Positions 21,044-33,330 of a stretch of 64,000 nucleotides of DNA are shown here, piece after piece (the first letter of the stretch is position 1; every line of letters starts with the position of its first letter). The position numbers were made by a program, and so were the translations under genes. The stretch is from the NCBI GenBank assembly GCA_030278955.1, contig JAOANR010000014.1, positions 36,221,453 to 36,285,452 on the forward strand, given 5' to 3'. The stretch is from Hygrophila difformis (Eukaryota; Streptophyta; Magnoliopsida; Lamiales; Acanthaceae). Under the pieces are notes generated by a model that was not told where the DNA came from, searched no databases, and saw nothing but the letters and a program-made list of their open reading frames with translations.

Positions 21044-24000
21044 GAACATGTAACACCCCCATTTTCTCTGAATAAAACAGCGGAAGCAAAGAGCGGGAAA
21101 AAAATGGGCGAGTGCTACCGCCACGTATTCCGGGTTGACCAAAATACGCTAAGGCTAACATAACTAATTGCAGAAAACTCAATATTGAATGTATATGCTA
21201 ACCACGTTCCGGACAAGCTAGCATATAATTCGCAAAGAAGCTTATATACTGTGAAAAGTATAAAATAAGCTTGATAAAAAGGTTTGGTAGAGCGTAACCA
21301 ACGGAGGACTGCATTCCTCAAAGCGCGCAAAAATAATAATGGAATAAATCCATGGAAGTTTTACTTTAAAAGGGGTTGTTTATCTCATATTTTGAAAAAT
21401 AATACTGTTAAAAGCGTAATGCATTGTTTAAAACAGTAGGGCACCATTTTTGCATAAACGGGATGAAACCCAAATATTTGTTCATACTTCATAAATAATT
21501 TTCTATGCCAAGTAATATATTATCACAAAGGGGGTTTTTAAAATATACACTTTTACGTGAATAATGCCCCAAACCGTGCCCGTGCAAAAGATACCTTACA
21601 GATCCTAAAACCTGAAAGGAAATGGTGAAAAGTGTAGAGTCAGCGAAAACAATCGCTGAGTAAGTAGACCTTTACTCCCGGAGGAGGTAGGGTTGCAGAA
21701 ATAATTTAAAAATGACAGTTATGGTAATGGTATGCTAAAACGAGAATTAATTTAAGCACAGGCAAAATCCATATAAATCTAATCCCGGGAAGAGACAATA
21801 TGACACTATGCGTTACCAAGAAATAAATTTCTCAGCCAACATGATGTGCAGGTCCTGCTGTAGGGCCCAAATCTCACATACATTCAAGGGTTGTGGTGGA
21901 GGTAAGAAATTTCCTCAGACCACATTGAATCGAGAAATGACATCGGGCTGATTTCCATCAGTCCCCGTAAGTCGTGTATTACAGGCAAACGACGGAGGAT
22001 TTACATCAGTCCCCGTAAGTCGTGTAACACTGGCAAACGGCGGAGGTGGCAGCAGCGACCCAAAAATTGGACCCAACCCCGTAACAATGCGCGCTCAAAA
22101 ATCCATAGGACATTGAGAATAATTGCAAGTATTGTAAAGCACAGTAAAATGGCATACCAATAATCCAAAAGCAGTAGGGAGCTATAAGCATAAATTTAAA
22201 ATATAATAAAGCGGTTTTTAATTTATGCTTAAGCTAAATTAAATTTGGGCTTACTCCCCAAAGAGTAAAAATCTACTTACAGTCACCGTATGCTTGGGGT
22301 TAGCAACACAATGCAGGCTACGAGCAGACACCTCCTTTAAACACGCGGATACTTGACTAGAAAATATTTTAATGTTAATTTATATGCTATAACGGTTCTC
22401 TAACTAAAATTATAACTTAAATTCTTAACTTAAACAAATCTTACCGGAAATACTTCTACTAGACCGGTTGCTAATAATCCACACGTGGAACTAAGAAACA
22501 ACAACAAATTCTCCCGATGAAAGGAAACAGAAGGAGAAAAAGACATAGAATGAGAATTTGAAAAAAATGATCATGAGGGAGTGGGGCGAGTTTTTTTTTT
22601 TGAGATGGCAAGAAAGAGGGTTTTATAGGCAAATTTGAGTCATCTATTTAACTGGTCAAAACACTGCTCCTTTTGCCTAACCCCTTTAAACTCTCGTGTC
22701 TCCATTACAGTCTAGTCTCACAGCCTCCCAGATTTCCTTTTTCTTCCCTTTCTTCTTTCCTCTTCTCACGTTTCCTTCTCCCTCTCTCTTCAGATTTCCC
22801 TTTTCTTCCCTTTCTTCTTCTCTCTTCTCAACCTCTTCCGTCCCCATCTTCCATCAATCCTAGTTTGTCTATCAATCCCAGATTGGTCTCCTCTTTTTAG
22901 TCACCAAGAGACACTCATGAAGCACAAGGGGTAAAGCCCATTTTTGTTCTTTTCTTTGTTTGGTGGTGAACAACAAGAATCGGGCAAGGGGGCGAGAAGG
23001 GGTGGACGGCAGTGATGGTGGCGATGGGGAAGGGAGGGAAACCGGAGGCAACAGTTGGCGGCGGCGGCGGCGGGCGGCGGCGGCGTCCGACAGCGGCGGC
23101 CGCAGCCCCTCCCCTATTCTACTTTTCTATTTCTTTTTTTTTTGTCTTTTGGTTGTTGGTTGTTGTGGGTTTGAATCTATTGGTGATTTGAGGTGAAGGG
23201 AGTGGCGGTGGTGCACTCCGGAACGCAGGCGGCGGCGGGGGACTTGCTGGAAGTGGGAAGGGCGACGACGTGGCGGTGATTTGGATAGAGAATGGCGTGG
23301 CCGGACCTTGGTGGTGGAAGCCATGGGGGTGGCCGAATTCGAGGTGGTGGAGATGGAGGGCAGTGATGACTTTGGGGGTTGGATATGGCCGGAAACGGAA
23401 AGAGGTTGGTGAGAGGCGGCGGCTGTGCTGGTGGTGGTGGCCAGCCGGCGGCGGCGCCGGCGAAGGCGGTGCCGGAGGGCGGCGGCGGCAGGGTAGGGTT
23501 AGGGTTAGGTTTTTGTGGGTCAATGGGCTTGGGTTTTGTTGGGCTTAGTCCTTGATTTGTTTTTGGGCTTAATTAGTTTTAATCCTTTTTCTTTGTTGTT
23601 GATCACCTCATAGAGTGGCCCAATAGAATTTCCTAACTATGGACTTAATTGACTTAATCACTCGGATTATGGACTTAATAAAATCCCATGACCTAATACT
23701 TACTTATTAACTTAATGAATTTTGTGGTTAAATAAACTATCAATCGGCACCATTAGCTAATTAGTCCAATTTACCCAATTTTCCAAGTAGGGACAATGGC
23801 TAACTAAAAATAAGCTCAAATAGCCATATAATCTCATCCAATGGATTTAATGAACTCCAACAATTTAATAGTCGATTTTATTAGTAGTTGAATCTAACAC
23901 TTCAAATCTTCTCATTTGGGACAAAATGCTAGTTAAAGATTGGGTGTTTTATAATTTTGTTGATTAAGCGTTTCAACCAAATTTATAGCGACTAGTTAAT

Positions 24001-24706
24001 TTAGATTATGGGCTTAATTTATTCGATAATCCGATACCGTTAGGCGATTAATTCAAGACTCCACTTCCTCCTATTTGAAACCACCATTAATTAAAAGTCG
24101 GACAATTTTCGATAATTAAATGGGTCGAATATTTTAATTGTAAGGATTTAATTTAACTCTAAAACACCTTTACACTTATAATTCAAATTAACGGATTTAA
24201 TGGATTAAATTATCTATTAATTTTTTACTGTTAGCAAAATAATTTAAGATTCCAAATCCCCTAATCTGGACAATTTCATTAGTTATATTTCGGTCCCCTC
24301 GTTAATTTTATAATCAAATTTGCTAAGTATTTTATTCAAGTTATGGGGAGTTAATCCTACACTTTAATCCATCCTTTATTAATAAATCGTATCCTTTCCA
24401 ATAAAATTTATTAACTTAAAATAATTCACATCTCTTAATTAGATAATTTGTTAACAAAACGGTTCGGCTTTGATTGCATAATTTAATTGGTCGAGTATCT
24501 TTAATTTTAATTCTATTTATTAATTTAAATTTTAACTAGATAATCGAAATCAATTAATATGAGTTTAAATAATCCATGACAAAATATAACTTAATACTTA
24601 TAAGTTAATTTAATTCGGTCTCATGTTTATTTCTAAAAAGTTTAATTTATGAGAAAATTTGAATACCTTTTTTTTTTCTTCTAATTATACGGAGTGTTAT
24701 AGAACA
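21044..24706 (-). mobile_element. Solo family-D LTR, minus strand, inserted in element D
   Basis: The LTR is 21049-24701. On the minus strand it begins TATAACACTCC and ends GGGTGTTACA. It is flanked by an exact GAACA duplication (21044-21048 and 24702-24706). No primer site or internal region is attached, so it is a solo LTR left by LTR-LTR recombination. It aligns with the 17470-20705 LTR in opposite orientation, including the site II/telo-box block and GC-rich tract (22960-23500). Together they form an inverted repeat of about 7 kb with a spacer of about 340 bp. Confidence 0.88.
21612..22444 (-). other. Putative intron inside inverted family D LTR
   Basis: Minus strand donor CCG|GTAAGA at 22444; acceptor TTTCCTTTCAG at 21612. 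The hairpin TCAGCGA ... TCGCTGA and CTGAC branch match are kept (about 21639-21661). Confidence 0.42.
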
Positions 24707-25123
24707 CACACATATGCATATAGGCACGAGCAGAAATCTTTGCTTAATATGTGTTCATTTATATTAAGAATTTTGCCCAAATATCGAATTCGACGCTACC
24801 ATTATTTCTTAACAGGTATAGACTGTCCAACAAAAAGATATATATATAATTAAATAAAAAAAGAGATATGCCAGAACATGAAAAAGATTTTAAGGGAATT
24901 TACTAGACAATTATCTTGTTGGTGGGTTACGATCCATGAATGCACAATTATCTTCGTACAAGTAATTGAAATGATGTTGCAAGTTGCACTGGCATTGCTG
25001 GCACACAGCTCACGTGATTTGCCATCCACCGAACGGTCTTCTTTCTTCCCATTCATAAATTACTTGAAAAAAAAACTATTTTTAAATCAACCCATTCTCA
25101 ATCAAACAAAATTTAATAAATTA
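24707..25123 (+). other. Element D leader, continued
   Basis: AT-rich with no gene. It continues the element D interior after the solo-LTR insertion. Confidence 0.4.
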
Positions 25124-25354
25124 CTCCCTCCGTCGCATGTCCTGTTTGATTTTTTTTTTTTACACTGTTCAGCTTTGATTCAATTTATTATAAGTATATA
25201 TTTGGAATAAAAAAATAAATAATCGAGTTGGGTATATATATTTTACATAATTTTTCATTGTATGAATTTTGAGATATTAACGATTAAAAAAATATATATA
25301 TTGGATTGTATGTATAAATCGAACGAGACAAGTTAAATAGGACAGAGGATTGAG
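25124..25354. mobile_element. Stowaway-type MITE
   Basis: Begins TA|CTCCCTCCGTCGCATG and ends with a degenerate inverse (GGACAGAGGATTGAG). The body is about 230 bp, AT-rich and has no ORF. CTCCCTCCGTC is the hallmark terminus of plant Tc1/mariner Stowaway elements. The right terminus has drifted. Confidence 0.78.
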
Positions 25355-25662
25355 GCACAGTGGGTCATGCACTGATTAAATAAGCTATTTTGATAGGGTG
25401 TTCTAATTATAAGTCACTATAGATAAAAAAAACCCACAACAAATCCTCGCGATCATAAGACCACGTGGGGTAATAGATTTTATTTATTAAATTTATTTGA
25501 ACTTAGAATTTAGCGATAGCATAATTAAATAATAAATTGAATTCGACTCTATTAGCACTCCTTATCACCGTGAATGCCTTAGATTTAAAGGGTTTTGAAC
25601 TACTCATGAAAACAATAATAAATGCGCTAAGATTAATAATTTTCTTAAGTTGAGGATTAATT
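25355..25662 (+). other. Element D leader upstream of gag
   Basis: No leader ORF like that of elements B and C is recognisable here. It ends in GGTTTTTCAG directly before the gag ATG, a good splice-acceptor match. Confidence 0.4.
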
Positions 25663-25674
25663 ATGGTTTTTCAG

Positions 25675-27806
25675 ATGCCTCGAGGACGCCCAAGGAAATA
25701 CCCGGTAAACCCACCTGTTGCACCTAACCCTGTTGAAGGAGCACAGAACCCGACGGGAAATAGACAAGACCTTATCGAGGGTCGGCAAGCCCGGTTGGAA
25801 CAGTTGTTACTTACTATTGGTGCCGTTGTGGAACGACAATTGGCGAGACAAGAAGAACAAGAGGAACAACCCACGGATTATATTGGGGCTATCCACAAGT
25901 ACCAGCCGCCCAGATACGCCGGACATGAGGACCCGGCCAAATTGGAAGGTTGGATAGAAGCATTTGACAAGTTACTAGAGGCAGTGCAATGTCCAGCAGA
26001 GAAAATGGTAGAAGTGGCTACGTTCTTCCTGAGTGGCAAAGCGAATACTTGGTGGTGAAACCAGGAAGATCGGAACATCAGTTGGCCAGAATTTCAGGAA
26101 GCCCTGTGAGTAAGATTCTACTCCATTAGCGTGAAAAATGCTAAGTATGAGGAATTCGTCACTCTAAGGCAAGGCAATCGCTCTGTCCACGACTACTATG
26201 AGAAATTCAACGAGCTCATTCGCTTTGCTCCGGGACTGGTAAACATTGATCATGCACAGGCTCAGAAGTTCGAGCTCGGCCTGAACCGGGAAATCCGCGA
26301 AGGATTGGGAGGAAAATAGTTTTTCAGTCTCCAGAAGCTTTATGACCGAGCCATGACAGTTGAGAGAATTCGACAACCTAAGCGAAGGGAGGAAAGCATC
26401 GGACAGTCTTCTACTGCTAATAAGAAAGGGTGCTTTGAAAGAAAACAGGATAGAAGGAACCTTGGGCCACGCCAGAACTTCTATGGCCCCAACCCAAGAA
26501 ATGACAATCGCCCTCCTATTCCACTACCTTGCCCTAAGTGTAACAAACGTCATTGGATGCAAGCCTGCCCCAGATTTGGGGACTGTTTCAGATGTGGCCT
26601 TAATGGCCATATGGTCAATGATTGTGGCATACGTTTGGACGTTAACAAGTTGCGGGAGGATCTCAAGAGGGACCCTCGCTTTAGAACAGAGGAATGCTTG
26701 AAAGGGAAATCAGGGAACTCACAGCCAAACCAGGGTCGTAATCAGATAAACCCTCCACCAGTTGCTCGGAACAACCAGGGACGACTGAACGTGGTTAACC
26801 GAGCTGATCTCCGTGAAGCTGACGACGTCATAGCTGGTACGTTTACAGTTAAAGGTTTTGCGACATACTTCTATGTTTTATTTGATTCTGGAGCATCATA
26901 TTCCTTCATAGCAAGTAAGAAAGCTGAACAACTAGGATTTAGAACACCTAGTACAGTAAACTTAGGTGTTTCTTTACCTAATGGGATAGTGGTGAATTGC
27001 TCACAGAAGTATATGGACGTGCCAATCCTTATATACGGGATTGTGTTTGCAGCGGACTTGATTAAGTTCGACTTGCAAGACTTTGACATAATTCTGGGAA
27101 TGGATTGGTTGACACGACACAAGGCTACCATTGACTGCGCTCAACAGAAGGTAACGGTGTATGGTCCCAATAAGAAGAGATTATCTATCTATGCGGAGCC
27201 ATCGAAACCAAGGATTAAGATCGTCACGGCTCTAAAGATGAGGGAGTTAGCAAGTAAGGGATATCCGATTTATCTCTATCACGTTGAGGACAAGGAAGCT
27301 GAGGGAATTGTCCTAGGGAAAATCCCGGTTGTTCGAGATTTTCCAAACGTATTTCCAGATGATATACCGGAGATGCCACCACACAGAGGAGTAGAATTCA
27401 CCATCGATTTGGCGCCAGGGACGCAACCTGTGTCCAAAGCCCCATATCGGATGGCACCTGCAGAGAGCAAGGAATTAAAGGAGCAACTGGAAGAATTACT
27501 TGATAAAGGTTACATCAGACCAAGTACGTCACCATGGGGAGCTCCAGTGTTGTTCGTTCGCAAGAAAGACGGTAGTATGCGACTTTGTATAGACTACCGT
27601 GGACTGAATCAGGTGACAATCAAAAATAAGTATCCGCTCCCAAGGATCGATGATTTGTTTGATCAATTGAAAGGTGCAAGGATATTCTCAAAAACTAATC
27701 TGAGATCTGGATATCATCAGCTGAGGGTAGCTGAAGAGGATATTCCAAAGACGGCTTTTCGAACCAGATATGGGCATTATGTATTTACAGTAATGTCATT
27801 CGGGTT
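25675..27806 (+). pseudogene. Element D gag-protease-RT (chromovirus), broken
   Basis: One frame runs from gag (start MPRGRPRK, as in element B) through the capsid region, a zinc knuckle ([14 protein letters not shown], about 26584-26625), protease (LFDSGAS, about 26878) and the first half of RT ([15 protein letters not shown], ending at FTVMSFGL at 27806). In-frame stops lie at 26056-26058, 26107-26109 and 26317-26319. The RT active-site YIDD box, RNase H and integrase are missing: the frame runs directly into a copied gag segment. Match to element B is extensive, so the lineage (Tekay-like chromovirus) is likely. Confidence 0.88.
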
Positions 27807-28131
27807 GAGAGAATTCGACAACCTAAGCGAAGGGAGGAAAACGTCGGACAGTCCTCTACTGCTAATAAGAAAAGGCGCTTTGAAAGAAAACAGGATAGAA
27901 GGAACCTTGGGCCACGCCAGAACTTCTATGGCCCCAACCCAAAAAATGACAATCGCCCTCCTATTCCACTACCTTGCCCTAAGTGTAACAAACGTCATTG
28001 GATGCAAGCCTGCCCCAGATTTGGGGACTGTTTCAGATGTGGCCTTAATGGCCATATGGTCAATGATTGTGGCATACGTTTGGACGTTAACAAGTTGCGG
28101 GAAGATCTCAAGAGGGACCCTCGCTTCAGAA
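27804..28131 (+). repeat. Duplicated gag zinc-knuckle segment (filler)
   Basis: About 328 bp copying 26359-26690 in direct orientation with roughly eight differences. It is joined to RT through a shared GGGTTGA and is out of frame with its source. It leads directly into the LTR end at 28130-28144. Confidence 0.85.
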
Positions 28132-28149
28132 TGGGGGTGTTACATAGAT
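28130..28149 (+). mobile_element. 3' LTR end of element D and its target duplication
   Basis: AATGGGGGTGTTACA equals the terminal bases of the D LTR (20691-20705). It is followed by TAGAT, the partner of 17465-17469. Confidence 0.75.
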
Positions 28150-28301
28150 GGAAGATGTTTGTAATCTATATATATATAAAACCATTAGTGAACAAACTAT
28201 CCTATGATTAATGTGGTGTCTCCATTTTAAATTTCTAATTTTTACAAATTTTTGCATTTTTTAATTTATTAATTTAGATTTTCGCATTTATTTATTTATT
28301 T
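28150..28301. other. AT-rich flank
   Basis: No gene; similar AT-rich words continue after 34881. Confidence 0.35.
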
Positions 28302-28964
28302 TGTAACACCCCGGATTTGATAACCCAGGCCGGGATGCCACCGCCACACCTCCCTAGCAAGACATGGTTTCTCCGAGCTTGCTAAAGAGATGCAAGGCTA
28401 TGGTTTTTCATAATTTAAAACATTCAAACAACCCATTGAAATATAACTTGAAAATAGTATCATTACGGTTGTAGCGGAAAATGATATTTAGATATAAGTA
28501 ATGCAGCGGAATTTAAATTGGGCCAACATGGCCAAAACACGGGTTAAACAGGCCCGTTCATACTATATTCTAATGCAAATTTAAAATAAAGTGTTCCCAA
28601 AAATTCCCATGCATGTACGTGCTCAGTATAATCCACATGCTCTGTAGAAAAAAGAAGGAAATGGTTTGGGTAAGCAAAACGTGCTGAGTAAGTTAACACC
28701 TAGCATGATTTAGGGGTTTCAAAGCCTTTAATTAAATTTAATAAAAACATGCTTGTAGGTAATACACAATTTAAGTTAATCATCCACTAATAAATAAATG
28801 GCATAATTTAAAACAAGGATTTCCACGTGATCATAATTCAACTTACATGGTAAAACAATATGCAATGCATAATTTAAACAAAGAAAATATTCAAGTCTCT
28901 TAATTTTCTCATGATTTCAGGATTTGGTATTTCAAGAATTTCACTCTTTCACTTTTGTTCTCGG

Positions 28965-29630
28965 GGAAATGGACCCGCAAGAATTTAAACGCATCCTAGG
29001 GAATCAAACCCGTAGGAATCAACACACGTCCTGGGGAATCGAACCCGCAGGAAAACAAGCAATCGCCCTTGGGGGATCGAACCCGCAAGAACTCAAATAC
29101 ATCCTAGGGAATTGAACCCATAGGAATCAACCAACATCCTGGGGAATCGAACCCGCAGGAAAACAAACAATCGCCATTGGGGAATCGAACCCGCAAGAAC
29201 CCAAATACATCATAGGGAATTGAACCCATAGAAATCAACTCACATCCTGGGGAATCGAACCCGCAGAAAAACAAACAATCGCCCTTGGGGAATCGAACCC
29301 GCAAGAACTCAAATACATCCTAGGGAATTGAACCCTTAGGAATCAACACACATCCTGGGGAATCGAACCCGCAGGAAAACAAACAATCGCCCTTGGGGAA
29401 TCGAACCCGCAAGAACTCAAATACATCCTAGGGAATTGAACCCATAGGAATCAACACACATCCTGGGGAATCGAACCCGCAGGAAAACAAACAATCGCCC
29501 TTGGGGAATCGAACCCGCAAGAACTCAAATACATCATAGGGAATTGAACCCATAGGAATCAACACACATCCTGGGGAATCGAACCCACATGAAAACATAC
29601 AATCGCCCTTGGGGAATCAAACCCGCAAGG
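28965..29630 (+). repeat. 108-bp higher-order tandem repeat (three 36-bp subunits)
   Basis: Landmark CCTAGGGAA or CATAGGGAA words occur at 28994, 29103, 29211, 29319, 29427 and 29535, a 108-bp period. Each unit holds three related 36-bp parts sharing GGGGAATCGAACCCGCA-type cores. The period is a multiple of three, which explains the open frames in this stretch. Confidence 0.9.
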
Positions 29631-29982
29631 TAAGAACACATTTCGCAAGTTTCACAAGTTTCTCAAAATATAACTTACACAAGTCTCTGTCTTACTCCAT
29701 AATTATTTAAAAATTCATTTTAAGTCTGAAAATTCTGAAATTTCACCGGTAACTCGAAAACACAGTGACGAACATGTTTTGTATTTTAAGTTTCTCGATC
29801 CGGGTTAAGGAAACGAGTCAAAAATCAAGTCTTTCACATAAGTAGTGTGCTGTCAGGTTTCAGATTTAACACCGTTCAAAGATTCGACTTTTTAACATAC
29901 CAATGGACTCCAAAAATTCTGAAATTTTATATGCACATACTAGACATGATTTCCTACAACTTTCATTTAGATTGTAAAGATC

Positions 29983-32900
29983 GAATCTGTAATACCATAG
30001 AAATTGCCCGAAATATATATATGAATATATATTTTTGATTAATTCACTAAGTAGATTTTTAATCAAATCTATATATATTTATATGTTCAAATATGTGCTT
30101 AAAGATTAGTATATTATTTTCTACAAAACATACTTTGAAAAATTATATATATTTGTCTTTTCAAATAAATATATGGATTTCAATATCAAGTGTAATAAGT
30201 ATATGGTTCATAGAATATTTTAAATCCATATACAAGTTTATATACACATATATACCTTGGTCTTGAAATAATATTTCCAAACATGTACACATGTATATAC
30301 ATGTATATATTTACATGTTTAAATTATAATGAGAATTATCTATTTTCTATATATCCTTGATTAATCATTCTACCCATATATTTTTTATTATGGGATTATT
30401 CTAGAATGCCATAATATAATTGGGAATAATTTGACTATGGTTTGAAATTGTAGGGTGGAATATTAATCATATCTTGTCATTTTCAAATAAAGAATATATT
30501 CCTTTTTGAAGCTATGTATGACTTACAAGATCACAAAAATTCCCACATTATGATTTTTTTTAAGATAAGAATCTTAATATATATATATAAAAAATAAAAA
30601 AAATTTTTTAAAAAAAAAAAAAAGTTACTGTAGCATGCTACTGTAGCACGCTACTGTAGCATGCTACTGTAGCAGTCGGGCATTATGCGTTTTTGGCGAC
30701 TTTTTGCCATTTTTTGGGTCCCAAAGGGGGGGAATCTCAATCTATCACGGGTGTGGCATCTTTTGGACGTTATGTATTGAGTCCCATCTCCATTTGTCAG
30801 CTATTTTCATCAATCATTCACCCCAAAACTCTCCCAAAACTCTCCCAAAGCCAAATACCCTTCCGGCGGACTTTCCGGCAACTTTCCGGCAATCAAATCC
30901 AACCAAGGTAGTGTGTAGATCAAGGATTTGCAGGCATTGGATTGTTGGTAAGGTGTAAATCAAGTTTCCTTATTGCTTTAAGATCATAATCAACCTTCTA
31001 ACTTACGGATCTTTACTTGCAAAACACGTTCGTAGCCAAAGGAGAAGAAGAACGTGTTGCGTAGATCCGTTCGTGGCGATTTTGGACAAATCGATCAACT
31101 CTAGAACGTTCAAGAACTCACTTACAGTAAGTTAATACCTTCCATATCAATATGGGTGGTTTAAAGACATCCGAAACATTGGATCTTAAACGAAACGTTG
31201 AAATCAAACCTAAAAACCCCAATCTACGTATTTTCTGAAATCCGACCAAAACTCTTACTTCGAGCGTTCAAACCTAAAAACTCAAAACTAAGATTTTGAT
31301 CCTAAGATCTTAAGCTATATTGTGTAAAAATTTCAGAGATTTTCATCAAGTTTTGATACCCCAAATCAAGTCGGACATATTCTGCGTTTTTAAGAATTTT
31401 CAAAAGTTGACAGATTTCATAACCGAACTTGATGAGCTTATTTCTATCATTTCTAGTCCGAACCAATCTTCATGATCTAAACAAAAGTAGTAGATCTATG
31501 AGTCTTGAATACCTCTGTAAAATTTCATGCACTTTCATTAAGATTTGCTATCCCAAACCGCGTCGAACATATTCTGTGGTGCATGAACCTTTCGAAAACT
31601 GAGACAGATTTTAAGACCGAACTTAGTAGATTAATCTGACTTAATCCGTGATGAATTTGCATAATTTGCCTCTAATAAAACTTGTTTATTTTGATGTCTT
31701 TTAAGTGCCTGTAAATTTTCAGAATTTTTGGAGTTCATTTGATATGTTAAAAAGTCAAATCTTTGACAGATGTCAAACCTGAATCCTGACAGTATACTAT
31801 TTGTGTAGAAAACTTGATCTTTGACATGCTTCCCATCATTTTTCCAAAAAACTCAAAACATGAAAGTTGTTCATTGGGATGTTTTTGAGCTACTGTGAAA
31901 ATTTCAGATCAATCGCCTAAGAAATGGATTTTTAAACTGAAAAGGCGTAAACTGTGACATCGATCGGTTTTAAACTTGTGAAATTTTGAAATTTCTAAAC
32001 AACGATCGAAATTTTGTGATACGATAAAGCTGTATTTTTGGAAATCCCGTTACACTAAAGTTGAAACGATATCGGTTACATTGGTTATATAAAATTAGGG
32101 GGAGATTGCTCTGCAGGGTGCCCTCCTAATTATTCATTTTGTGCCAAAACGGCAATGATGATTACGCGCGAAAGATTGCCAAAACGGCATCTTATATTTT
32201 TGGGCCTATCCTCTCGGTGTATCCGTATGGGTTACTCGAGGCTTGACGGAGCGGTACTGGATATGGCGTATTTGGTCACAAGAGACCAACGGCCTACCCT
32301 CTCGAGAGTATCCGTATGGGTTACTCGAGACTCGACGGAGTGGTACTGGGTATGGCGAATCGGCTGCGGCCGCCGGAATATCGGCTAAATGAGATGATAC
32401 TTATGAAATTGGCTGAGGCCGCCGGATCACCGGCTAAATGATATATATATGGTTGAGATGATGGCGTAACGGGAAATATATTAAAAAGCTCAGATTTTAT
32501 GAAATTGGCTGCGGCCGCCGGATTGCCGGCTAAATTAAATATTGTTGAGATGGTGGCGTATCGGGGAGAATTTTTAAAAGCTCAAATTTTTATTTACTTA
32601 CTTACGGCATTATTCATGTTTTTAAATCATGTCTTAAATAATTGCCCATGCTTAAGTTTTTAATTATGAAATTAAATGTGTCTTTAAAGTATGCAATTAT
32701 ATTCGCATTTTTAAAATAAAATATTTTTATGCATGACAAAAAGTTTTATCTTAACTATGCCGTGCAAATCATTTTACTATGTAAGTTGAATCATGATCAC
32801 GTGGAAATCTTTATTTTAAATCATGCCATTTATTTATTAGTGGATGATTAACTTAAATTGTGTATTACCTACAAACATCTTTTTATTAAATTTAATTAAA

Positions 32901-33330
32901 GGATTTGAAACCCCTAAATCATGCTATGTGTTAACTTACTCAGCGCGTTTTTGCTGACCCAAACCATTTATCCCCTTTTTCTTACAGAGTCTGAAGATTA
33001 TGCATCGTCATATGCATACATGGGAACATTTGGGGAAATCTCTATTTTAAATCCCTGCATTTAATTACGACTTGCATGAACGGGACTGTTTAACCCGTGT
33101 TTTGGCCATGTCGGCCCTTATTCTTTATTTCCGCTGCACAATTTATATTTCCGCTGCAACTTTGATGTATTATCTTTAAATTATATATGAATGGGCTGTT
33201 TGAATATTTTAAATTCTGAAAAACCATAGCCTTGCATCTCTTTAGTGAGCTCGGAGAAACCGTGTCTTGCTAGGGAGGTGTGGCGGTGGCATCCCGGCCT
33301 GGGTTACCAAAACCGGGGTGTTACAGAATC
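29983..33330 (+). mobile_element. Solo family-A LTR inside the solo B LTR
   Basis: The LTR is 29988-33325 (TGTAATACCATAG to GGGGTGTTACA), flanked by an exact GAATC duplication (29983-29987, 33326-33330). It is related to 417-3495 at its 5' end and, through the GC-rich part (32100-32560), to the B LTR in the opposite orientation. A (ctgtagca)-type repeat lies at 30625-30675. Donor at 31137, acceptor at 32987. Confidence 0.92.
31137..32987 (+). other. Putative intron inside solo A LTR
   Basis: Donor CA|GTAAGTTAA; acceptor CCTTTTTCTTACAG. Hairpin TCAGC ... GCTGA at about 32939-32957; branch match CTGAC about 34 nt before the AG. Confidence 0.45.

Larger units (their letters stand above)
17470..28144 (+). 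mobile_element. Element D: decayed chromovirus with near-complete loss of 3' LTR
   Basis: A full 5' LTR (17470-20705), tRNA-iMet primer site and gag-pol remnant (25675-27806) are followed by a duplicated piece of its own gag and only about 15 bp of LTR end (28130-28144). The TAGAT duplication on both sides shows that the outer limits are the original insertion points. The 3' LTR was therefore lost after integration. A solo LTR of the same family (21049-24701) and a Stowaway MITE (25124-25354) were inserted later. Confidence 0.82.

Noticed and set aside
26360..26701. 113-codon frame overlapping element D gag
   Set aside because: Out-of-frame shadow; it matches the frame in which the copied segment at 27804 is read.
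28965..29630. Regular repeats resembling a CRISPR-like array
   Set aside because: The units are directly adjacent with related subunits and no unique spacers, in a plant LTR. It is a minisatellite.
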